Positions 17,852 through 24,391 of a stretch of 64,000 nt of DNA are shown in pieces; positions within the stretch are counted from its first letter, which is position 1, and every line of letters begins with the position of its first letter. The stretch is from Armatimonadota bacterium (GTDB lineage Bacteria > Armatimonadota > Fimbriimonadia > Fimbriimonadales > Fimbriimonadaceae), in the NCBI GenBank assembly GCA_018268255.1, contig JAFDWX010000008.1, positions 277,269-341,268 on the forward strand, read 5' to 3'. The notes below the pieces were generated by a model. That model was not told where the DNA came from. It did no database searches and was given only the letters and a program-made list of their open reading frames with translations. The translations under genes were made by a program, and so were the position numbers.

Positions 17852-18781
17852 TCAGGCGGTCCAGACGAACGGTTCGGCATCAGTTAAAATACGCCCCTTC
17901 GTTTCCTTGGCCTCGATCAGATATTCGGGAAGTGTGAAACACGCTTGGTGAAATCGCGGAGTGTAGTATCGATTTTTCACTCCTCTAGCCGCAAAACGAC
18001 ATGCAATTTCTTCGGAAGTCAGCAAAAGCGGATCATGTTTTTTGCTTGCAAGGACAAAACCCCACGGCTGGAAGAACGTAGTTACAATTCCGTAGTAGCC
18101 AGCCACGTGGGCAAAACAGTCCATCGATTCCAGCGTCTTGATGCAGCTCACCATGCACTCCGGATAGTTTTCGTTTGCGGTACCCGCCTGGAGGGCAAGC
18201 ACACCATCGTCGCCCATCGCATCCGCGCAAATCTGAAAATACTCTTTCGTAAACAGCATCTGGCCCGGACCCTCCTCGTGAGGATTGGGCAGGTCGCTCA
18301 GGATTACATCGAATCCAGCGCCTTTATGGTCCACCAGCCACTGGCGAGCGTCGGTGTAGTGCATTGTGTTTCGTGGGTCATCGAACGCACCCTGATGCCA
18401 CTCAGGAAGGTGTTCTCGCGCCATATCGACGAGTTCCTTGTCGATATCGACCATGTGGCTTTCCTTCACCGTGTTGTGGGCGAGAGCCTCTCGTAAGGTC
18501 GCTCCCTCTCCGCCGCCGCAGACGACCACGCGAGTTGGGTTCGGGTGCAAGGTCATAGCTGGCTGGACCATACACTCGTGGAAGACGTACTCGTCCATCA
18601 GCGAAGTTTGGATGTTGTAATCCAAGAACAAACTTTTGCCAAAACGCGGGATTTCGCAGATCTGATATGTCTGAAACTGCGTTTTTCCCTCCAAAATCAT
18701 CTTGCTCACGCGAAATTGCCAAACCGCAGCATCGGTGTGGGTTTCGTTGATGAACATGCCTGTGGCGCCGTATTCACTCAT
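17852..18781 (-). CDS. speE: Aminopropyltransferase resembling thermospermine synthase (ACL5 type)
   Basis: Second spermidine-synthase-family enzyme in the window, 309 residues from the ATG at 18779-18781 (a GTG at 18802 would add seven). Seen: HECMVQPAMTLHPNP, the loop GGGEGATLREALAH, MVDIDKELVD, DLPNPHEEGP and LFTKEYF. GGGEG instead of GGGDGG, HPNP and the N/D-P-x-E-G-P loop recall plant ACL5 thermospermine synthases more than bacterial SpeE. It would use decarboxylated AdoMet made by SpeD, encoded 55-76 bp upstream on the same strand. A perfect inverted repeat sits between the two genes. Acceptor not certain: thermospermine, agmatine and cadaverine routes are all known in this family. Confidence 0.85.
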   Translation of the reverse strand: MSEYGATGMFINETHTDAAVWQFRVSKMILEGKTQFQTYQICEIPRFGKSLFLDYNIQTSLMDEYVFHECMVQPAMTLHPNPTRVVVCGGGEGATLREALAHNTVKESHMVDIDKELVDMAREHLPEWHQGAFDDPRNTMHYTDARQWLVDHKGAGFDVILSDLPNPHEEGPGQMLFTKEYFQICADAMGDDGVLALQAGTANENYPECMVSCIKTLESMDCFAHVAGYYGIVTTFFQPWGFVLASKKHDPLLLTSEEIACRFAARGVKNRYYTPRFHQACFTLPEYLIEAKETKGRILTDAEPFVWTA

Positions 18782-18806
18782 GTTAATTTTCTGAACAGAC
18801 ACAAGA

Positions 18807-18839
18807 GAATAGGTCCTATCAAACGCATAGGACCTATTC
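18807..18839 (-). promoter_or_regulatory. Perfect 13-bp inverted repeat between speD and speE
   Basis: GAATAGGTCCTAT (18807-18819) and ATAGGACCTATTC (18827-18839) are perfect complements around a 7-nt loop. No T-run follows on the minus strand, so it is not a classical terminator. The downstream arm contains AGGA, the only Shine-Dalgarno-like sequence before the GTG at 18802. The hairpin could hide the speE ribosome-binding site, stabilise the speD end, or be a protein operator. Confidence 0.6.
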
Positions 18840-18856
18840 GGTAGCTAATATTGGTC

Positions 18857-19474
18857 TTACCGCTCGACTTCGTTTTGAATGCCGCGGCGAACGACCAAGA
18901 ACTTCATTCGTCCTGGCTTGAACCTCTCTCGGAGAACATCCATGGCCTTGTGCACGTGCACGGTGCCGCCGCAGTAAAATAGATCGACTGCGGCATAGCC
19001 ATGCTCGGGCCAAGTGTGAATCGTGTAGTGCGATTCTTGGATGATCACCGCGCCTGAGACGCCATACGGCTTGAACTCATGGAACGATTGCTCGACCACA
19101 GTAGCCTTGCTTTGGACCGCTGCTTCGCGCATCGCATTTCCAACCGATGATTCAAGTTTTAGGGAATCTTGGTCGCAATCAAAAAGCTCCACCAAAAGGT
19201 GCGAACCGAGCGAAGGAGACTCACCGGGTTTAAACGGCAGACCTTCTTCGTCTTCGTGCAGCCACTTCGTAAAGGATTCGATATCCTCGCAGTGGATCAG
19301 AGTCCAACCGTGGTCGGTACTGATTTGAGGTGGGGCAACAGGAGCCAGCGACGGACGACGCGAAAATCGGTCGAGCACGCGTGAGAACCAGGTGTTGGGC
19401 GAGGTGGCTTGCGCCACAGGGACAAAGGCCGCGCACAGCGCAGCCACGGGTGCTATGTGTAGGATCTTATCCAA
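18857..19474 (-). CDS. speD: S-adenosylmethionine decarboxylase proenzyme with signal-like N-terminal extension
   Basis: Pyruvoyl enzyme that makes decarboxylated AdoMet, the aminopropyl donor. The bacterial class 1B core begins at about residue 90 (SHLLVELFDCD). The self-cleaving serine is S148 in IIQESHYTIHTWPE, with H153 and C168; the 5- and 20-residue spacings match Ser63/His68/Cys83 of Thermotoga SpeD. About 85 extra residues precede the core and begin MDKILHIAPVAALCAAFVPV, a lysine followed by a hydrophobic stretch ending AQA, like a signal peptide. The start is a TTG (19472-19474) with GAGGG 8 nt upstream; no in-frame ATG occurs before residue 114. Forms a unit with the downstream aminopropyltransferase. 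Confidence 0.9.
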   Translation of the reverse strand: MDKILHIAPVAALCAAFVPVAQATSPNTWFSRVLDRFSRRPSLAPVAPPQISTDHGWTLIHCEDIESFTKWLHEDEEGLPFKPGESPSLGSHLLVELFDCDQDSLKLESSVGNAMREAAVQSKATVVEQSFHEFKPYGVSGAVIIQESHYTIHTWPEHGYAAVDLFYCGGTVHVHKAMDVLRERFKPGRMKFLVVRRGIQNEVER

Positions 19475-19663
19475 TCAAGTTTCCCTCAGGAAGTTTAAAA
19501 CCCGTGCCGGACCGTCGAAAAATCGACGGGAGAAACCCGACCAGTCGACAAAAAGGGGAACTCCGGCAGGTCCCAACAATCGTTCTCTTTGGCCAAAGCT
19601 TTGAGATGCTATCCCATAACCCGGGCGATAGGCGCCCGAAACCCGAGAACTGGTTGTCTTCAT
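19475..19663 (-). CDS. Possible 62-residue upstream ORF in the speD leader
   Basis: ATG at 19661-19663, weak ribosome-binding site. It ends in a TGA (19475-19477) immediately followed, in the same frame, by the TTG start of speD. The leader also holds two clean hairpins: CCGTCGA-AAAA-TCGACGG (19512-19529) and CGGGCG-ATAGG-CGCCCG (19622-19638), plus strand spelling. The translated product (MKTTSSRVSGAYRPGYGIAS and on) resembles no family known to me. It may be an untranslated structured leader rather than a coding region; polyamine genes are often leader-controlled, but nothing here matches a known riboswitch. Confidence 0.25.
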   Translation of the reverse strand: MKTTSSRVSGAYRPGYGIASQSFGQRERLLGPAGVPLFVDWSGFSRRFFDGPARVLNFLRET

Positions 19664-19837
19664 TTCTGCTAGTACATAAAGTTCTTGTCCCCGAAGTGGG
19701 GCGATCTAAACAGAGAAAATGTTCCCTGCTCAGACGCGGATAAGCATTGTACCAAAGTCTTGTACCATTTGGCCCGAACTTCGATAGGTTTCGAGCGTTT
19801 CAGGCAAAACTATCGTCAAGTTAAGGAGGGGTTCGCC

Positions 19838-19891
19838 GTGGATTCGTTCGGCAGCGATTCTTGTGGACCCGATCGACGCGCCCTTAATTAG
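19838..19891 (+). CDS. Possible 17-residue small ORF with consensus ribosome-binding site
   Basis: AAGGAGGGG at 19823-19831 sits about 6-8 nt before a GTG (19838) that opens 17 codons (VDSFGSDSCGPDRRALN) and ends at TAG 19889-19891. It is the only strong Shine-Dalgarno in the 580-bp stretch between speD and the cyclase gene. The same stretch has a TTGTACCA direct repeat (19747-19754 and 19760-19767). Otherwise nothing is seen there. Low confidence. Confidence 0.25.
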   Translation: MDSFGSDSCGPDRRALN

Positions 19892-19973
19892 TTGACCTAA
19901 CAATCTTCAATGCCGGTAGTTCTACTGGCGCGTAGATTCACCAAGTCCTAGGACAAAGGACATGGGCTGGTGT

Positions 19974-20001
19974 TTGGATTTGCGCAAGGCACCTGTATAC
20001 T
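19974..20001 (+). promoter_or_regulatory. Candidate promoter of the cyclase-domain gene
   Basis: TTGGAT (19974-19979) and TATACT (19996-20001) with a 16-bp spacer give a good sigma-70-type match; the start site would be about 47 bp before the ATG at 20056. Confidence 0.5.
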
Positions 20002-20055
20002 GGTTTCAAGTTGGCTGTAACGGGAAACGTTCTAGCCAGCCAAGAGGGGCAAAAA

Positions 20056-21177
20056 ATGAGTGCGTCAGGAATGATGGAATCCATAGACGCCGGTAGTTCG
20101 AAACGGCGGATCATGGCTGTGCTGATGACCGATGTATATCGGTTTACCCAGCGCGTAAATATTGGCGAGGAGTCTGTAGTCGAGCGGCTGCAAAGCGATC
20201 TTCGCCGAATGGCCGAAGTGTGTGAGCAGCACGGTGGCAAAATCGTGGCCAATCGCGGCGACGGTCTTAAAGTCATCTTTGAAAGCTCGGTGGAGGCAGC
20301 GACCGCAGCCGTGGAACTTCAGCGGGAGCTGAGGAAAAAGAACGAGGAGCGTCCGGCTGAATCTCCTTCTATCGTGCATCGCATGGGAGTCCACGTTGGA
20401 GATGTGGTCCTCACTCAGGACCCGGTCACCGGATTACTAAATGTGAGTGGCGCGGCCGTAACCGTGGCAGCACGGTTGGAACAACGATGTCCGCCAGGCC
20501 AAGTCGCCTTTGTGGAAGACGTGGCGAACGACATCAAGCGGAATCTGAATCGAGTTCCTCTCGGATTCCTCGCGGCAGAATCGCTGAAAGATGTCCCTGG
20601 GACCACTCGGATTTGGACGACTAAGTTCGGCGGCGAAGTCTCTGAGATGCCGGGCGACCCGATGAATCCGATCATGGCTGCCCATCGGCGGGAGCGCGCT
20701 GAAATCAATAGTTTCATCGAGGAGATGCGCGGCGAAATCGCGGAAATGAAACGCAACACCACCATCATCAGCGTGTTGTGGATCGTGCTTCTGGCGATCG
20801 CGGGATATCAGATTTTTGCCCTAACCCAACGAGTGGGGGATTTGGAACATCCGACGAGTGACCGCTTTGCGGGGGCACCCTCGGCTGCCGTCCAGCCTGA
20901 CTCGGGCATGGCCGCTAGTTCCGAACGGGACTCAAGCGGACAGAAGGGCAACAAAGTCCGACAAGAGCCCCGTTCGAAAAGCGGCAAGGCTGACCGGTCT
21001 CAGGATCAACCTCAGGTTTCAGAAAATTCTGGAGAAGATGTAAGGCGCTACCGCCGCCAATACAGGGAAGACGCCAAAACGGAAGATACGCCACCGGAAA
21101 CGCCACCGAATGAATCGACACCTGCTCCACCTGAGCCAGATTCTGATCCAATGAAATCCACAAACCAAGGGCTTTGA
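20056..21177 (+). CDS. Class III nucleotide cyclase-domain protein with one membrane helix
   Basis: 373 residues from the ATG at 20056, chosen for its AGAGGGG ribosome-binding site (an in-frame TTG at 20011 lacks one). An N-terminal cyclase homology domain (about 15-190) keeps both metal aspartates, D26 in MTDVYRF and D69 in NRGDGLKVIF, and the arginine of the transition-state pair (R140 in VTVAARLE). The asparagine usually four residues before that arginine is threonine (T136), and the base-recognition lysine position is alanine (A65). A coiled stretch, a helix at about 236-256 and a 115-residue Pro/Ser/Glu-rich tail follow. The next gene encodes a Crp-type regulator with matching operator sites, suggesting cAMP or a related nucleotide as product. 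Confidence 0.88.
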   Translation: MSASGMMESIDAGSSKRRIMAVLMTDVYRFTQRVNIGEESVVERLQSDLRRMAEVCEQHGGKIVANRGDGLKVIFESSVEAATAAVELQRELRKKNEERPAESPSIVHRMGVHVGDVVLTQDPVTGLLNVSGAAVTVAARLEQRCPPGQVAFVEDVANDIKRNLNRVPLGFLAAESLKDVPGTTRIWTTKFGGEVSEMPGDPMNPIMAAHRRERAEINSFIEEMRGEIAEMKRNTTIISVLWIVLLAIAGYQIFALTQRVGDLEHPTSDRFAGAPSAAVQPDSGMAASSERDSSGQKGNKVRQEPRSKSGKADRSQDQPQVSENSGEDVRRYRRQYREDAKTEDTPPETPPNESTPAPPEPDSDPMKSTNQGL

Positions 21178-21229
21178 CCGGATTTCCGCGTTTCATGAGA
21201 TGATTCTAGGACCAAAGTCCGTTGTACAA

Positions 21230-21245
21230 TGTGACTTAGGTCACA
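21230..21245. promoter_or_regulatory. CRP-type operator 1
   Basis: TGTGACTTAGGTCACA, a perfect TGTGA-N6-TCACA palindrome, the consensus half-sites of E. coli CRP. It overlaps a possible -10 box (TACAAT, 21225-21230) and lies 46 bp before the start of the Crp-type regulator at 21291, so binding here would repress that promoter. Confidence 0.8.
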
Positions 21246-21252
21246 GGCCGGA

Positions 21253-21268
21253 TGTGATCTTGATCACA
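21253..21268. promoter_or_regulatory. CRP-type operator 2
   Basis: TGTGATCTTGATCACA, a second perfect TGTGA-N6-TCACA palindrome. Its centre is 23 bp from that of operator 1, about two helical turns, so two dimers would sit on the same face. It lies 22 bp before the regulator's ATG. Confidence 0.8.
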
Positions 21269-21290
21269 TTGCGAAAAATGGAAGGGCAAA

Positions 21291-21995
21291 ATGGACAGCT
21301 ATATCGACCATCTGAAAAAGGTGTCGCTATTCCAGGATCTGCAGGAAAACACCCTGCAACTCCTTAGCCAAGGGTGTCGCATCCGAAACTTTGGGGCACG
21401 CGACCACATGTTCCACCAAGGCGACCCCGGCGGAACGGTGTACATCATCCTATCCGGCCAGGTTTCCATCGAACGATTGATCGAATACGATGATCGCGAC
21501 GAGACGATCCAGATGGCGATTCGGGGCGAAGGGGAAGTCATCGGCGAGTTTTCGCTGTTCGACGACATTCCGCGCTCGGCGGATGCTCGCGTTGTCACTC
21601 CTGCTCGCGCGTTGATCCTGGACGGTCGGTACATCATGGAAACCCTTCGCCGCGACGACAAACTGGCAGCCTCCATTATTAGGGTGCTGTGCAAAAAGCT
21701 CGTCCAACAGATGGATCAGAAGACATCTCATCAACTGGAAACCGTGCGCACGCGATTGGTGAAAGAGCTCATCAATTTGGCTAAGGCAATGGGTGAAAAG
21801 GATGAGGACGGCGTCATCTGGATCAAAGGGAAGATTACGCAGGCCGACCTCGCCAACCGCATCGGGTGCAAGCGCGAGGTGGTGAATCGTGCTCTCGGAG
21901 AGATCGGCCGCGATGTGGTCGGCAGCCGCAACGGCCGAATCGGCATCTACGATCCGCGCGCCCTCAAGCGCATGGCTGGCCCGGTTTTGGGATAA
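21291..21995 (+). CDS. Crp/Fnr-family transcriptional regulator, cAMP-binding type
   Basis: 234 residues: a cyclic-nucleotide-binding domain (about 1-120), a dimer helix and a C-terminal winged helix. The phosphate cassette reads GEFSLFDDIPRSA, keeping the Glu, Arg and Ser that contact cAMP in CRP (E86, R95, S96 here). The recognition helix reads KREVVNRAL, preserving R180, E181 and R185 of E. coli CRP as R195, E196 and R200, the residues that read the GTGA half-site. No iron-sulfur cysteine cluster of the Fnr type is present. ATG at 21291. Two perfect CRP-type sites lie directly upstream, so autoregulation is likely. Ends 3 bp before the convergent beta-helix gene. Confidence 0.93.
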   Translation: MDSYIDHLKKVSLFQDLQENTLQLLSQGCRIRNFGARDHMFHQGDPGGTVYIILSGQVSIERLIEYDDRDETIQMAIRGEGEVIGEFSLFDDIPRSADARVVTPARALILDGRYIMETLRRDDKLAASIIRVLCKKLVQQMDQKTSHQLETVRTRLVKELINLAKAMGEKDEDGVIWIKGKITQADLANRIGCKREVVNRALGEIGRDVVGSRNGRIGIYDPRALKRMAGPVLG

Positions 21996-21998
21996 ACG

Positions 21999-24224
21999 CT
22001 ACTTCAAGTTGATCTTCTGTGGGCCGACGCCTTCGATCGGGCCAGGGGTGGGGTGTGAGCCGCGCTTTTTGCCGACGAAATCCGTGTCCAGCGTGACCTT
22101 GCTCCCATCGGGATTCTCGAACTCCAGCTTCGGCACAATCGCCTTGCCCATACTGGCGCTGGTGGCGATTGCGGTTCGGGCGGTGCGCAAAGCATCCACC
22201 GGTTCGTACTCCAGAGTCCAACCGCCATCTTTTTCGGTCAGTAAACACCGCAACGGCACGTCCAATCGCAGCGGATCGGCCTCCAGCCGATAGGGCTTGG
22301 CACCCTCCAGATACACGTTCCCGGCTGCTAGCGAGGCCTGCTCAAAGGCATCGTAGACCGAAAGATCTCGGGCAATGATGTTGTTGAAGAACCGATTATC
22401 GCCGCCGCGAGTCTGCACCAGGCCAGCGACCTTTGTGGAGTGCGCAGGGTGATAAGGCGTCTCGCGATTAGGCTCCGGATGCGGACTGATTCTGCCCAGG
22501 ATGAGGTTGTGAACGAAGTAGCTGCTATCCGAAATGTCCAAAACGCTGCGGTTGGAAAGCAGAAAGTTATGGTCGATGAGCAGCGGCCCATGATCCACTT
22601 CCATAAAGATATCTTCCGCCAAGTTATCGTGAAATACGTTGTTGCTCACGCGGACACCTTGCGACATCCAATCCAACCATAGCCCCCGGATGGTGCGATA
22701 AATGTGGTTGTTCGTGATCTGAGTGTCGATGGCTCCGTGGAACTTGATTCCCGCCATTTCGGCGCCGGTGAAGTACCGCCGCACGTGAATGTCGTGGATG
22801 ACATTGCCGGTCACCACGGAGAATGCAGAACCCATGCTGCCCACGATTCCGGTTTGCTCGCAGTGTGAAATCCGGTTGTTGCGCACAATGTGGTGGCCGA
22901 TATGGTCGCGATCCCAAGGAATCTCAAACGCGTGAGCCCGCTTGATGGTTTCGACGTAGCCCTCGGCGCTGTTGGCAGAAGTATTGTCGAACTGGTCGCC
23001 GTGTTTTCCCAAGGCAACTCCCGAACAGGCGGAGTAATCGATGATGTTGTCTTCGATGATCCAACCCTTGCTCCAATGGGTGCCGATGAGGCCGATTTGT
23101 TCTGCGGTTGGCGGAGCCCAAGGTGTGGCCGCTTGGGTCAGATGGAATCCGCGAACCGTGATGTAGTTGATTCCCGGCTTTTCGGGATAGAAAACGCTCT
23201 GGCGAACGTTGATCTCCACCAAATTTTTGTTGGGGTCTGCGCCACCGAAATCGACGTACAAGTGAGTCTTTTCATCCCCGATCCGGGCAAACCAAAGGCG
23301 TTTTTCAACCTGATTCTGATGCAATGCTCGAAAGACCAAGGTGATGGCGTACTCGCCGCTGGTTTTTGGGATCGGCACCGAAAGGGTGGTCCAATTCTGC
23401 CATCCGCCCGTATCTTTCACGGTCGCAGTGGCCAGAAGCTCATCCTTTGTTCGGCCCTTGTAGATTTCGATCAATCCGCCGTCTGTAGCGCTGGCGACTT
23501 TGAGCTCGATATGGTCCGAGCCCTCTCCGAAATTAACGGGCTCAGCCATGGCCATGTCACCATCGGTGATGAACCCCAAGCAGGTGCCCCCGCCATCCAT
23601 CGGCGCGGTGCGGGGTCCGCCGAAGGCGTGGAGGTTCTCGGCGGATTTTTCGGTTCCGCGATTGGGTTTGAGCCACGCGATGTTGAGCAGATAGTCCTGA
23701 GAGCCCTGGAGCCTTGCTCGGATCGCGGCGCGTTCCGGATCGTAGACATCGAACTTTTCGGCAGCTTCTGCAAGCCACTCACCATTGAGATACACCGCGC
23801 CTGTGTGCAGTTTGAAGTAGGTGGGTTCATACCAATCACCGTGGATAAGGTCGGCAAACGGGTTAAAAACTCCGAACATCGAATTCGGCACTGTTGCTTG
23901 ATAAACGTTGCCCTGGTCGTGAGTCCATCCGGTGACGATCTCTGATCCTTTGATCTCGACTTTTTCGCCTTTGGCAGCTTGATAGGTGATGCGGTTTTTG
24001 TCGGAGGTCCCGCCCCGGGGAGGGTTGATTCGCTCGCGATAGGTGCCTTCGTGGACGGTGATGGTGTCTCCGGGCTGAGCCAACTCGGCCGCACGGGAAA
24101 TGGTGCGGAACGGTTTGGCGGTGGTGCCGGGGTTCTGGTCATTTCCGGCTGTGCTGACGTGAAATTCTGTGCCCATCGCTGCGATTGCTCCTGCCAAGAG
24201 GCTGATGATGCCGATCCACTTCAT
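21999..24224 (-). CDS. Secreted right-handed beta-helix protein with carbohydrate-binding-like domain
   Basis: 741 residues from the ATG at 24222-24224, which has GAGGAG just upstream. A signal peptide (MKWIGIISLLAGAIAAMG) precedes a DUF1565-type start (EFHVSTAGNDQNPGT, KPFRTISRAAELAQPGDTI) common to pectate-lyase-like proteins. A CBM6-like beta-sandwich (about 230-340, DHIELKVASATDGGLIEIYKG) interrupts it. Parallel beta-helix coils with repeated N-N-x-I/V-x-x motifs run at about 400-620 (IEDNIIDYS, VRNNRISHCEQTG, ITNNHIYRTI). Probably binds or cleaves plant-type polysaccharide outside the cell; substrate and catalytic residues are not identifiable. Convergent with the Crp gene. Confidence 0.85.
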   Translation of the reverse strand: MKWIGIISLLAGAIAAMGTEFHVSTAGNDQNPGTTAKPFRTISRAAELAQPGDTITVHEGTYRERINPPRGGTSDKNRITYQAAKGEKVEIKGSEIVTGWTHDQGNVYQATVPNSMFGVFNPFADLIHGDWYEPTYFKLHTGAVYLNGEWLAEAAEKFDVYDPERAAIRARLQGSQDYLLNIAWLKPNRGTEKSAENLHAFGGPRTAPMDGGGTCLGFITDGDMAMAEPVNFGEGSDHIELKVASATDGGLIEIYKGRTKDELLATATVKDTGGWQNWTTLSVPIPKTSGEYAITLVFRALHQNQVEKRLWFARIGDEKTHLYVDFGGADPNKNLVEINVRQSVFYPEKPGINYITVRGFHLTQAATPWAPPTAEQIGLIGTHWSKGWIIEDNIIDYSACSGVALGKHGDQFDNTSANSAEGYVETIKRAHAFEIPWDRDHIGHHIVRNNRISHCEQTGIVGSMGSAFSVVTGNVIHDIHVRRYFTGAEMAGIKFHGAIDTQITNNHIYRTIRGLWLDWMSQGVRVSNNVFHDNLAEDIFMEVDHGPLLIDHNFLLSNRSVLDISDSSYFVHNLILGRISPHPEPNRETPYHPAHSTKVAGLVQTRGGDNRFFNNIIARDLSVYDAFEQASLAAGNVYLEGAKPYRLEADPLRLDVPLRCLLTEKDGGWTLEYEPVDALRTARTAIATSASMGKAIVPKLEFENPDGSKVTLDTDFVGKKRGSHPTPGPIEGVGPQKINLK

Positions 24225-24391
24225 GGTTTCTCCTCGGTTCCCCTTAACACCCTTAGTTTGCCCTGAACTTGGTTTCGTGGTTAGTCGGGGTGTGTGCGGA
24301 GCCAGCGATTTTGCTCGAAACCCTGGTTTCCGGCAACTTGCGGGGTGCTCTGCTTCCAAGTGGTGTTAATCTGTATGTATTGAGGACGGAA

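Noticed and set aside
17689-17880. 63-residue minus-strand frame overlapping the speE end
   Set aside because: Arg/Ser/Pro-rich and in a third frame relative to better segments; overlaps the speE stop.
19685-19891. 68-residue plus-strand frame starting at 19685
   Set aside because: No ribosome-binding site and no protein-like composition in the first half; only the last 17 codons follow a strong site, so the shorter GTG frame is listed instead.
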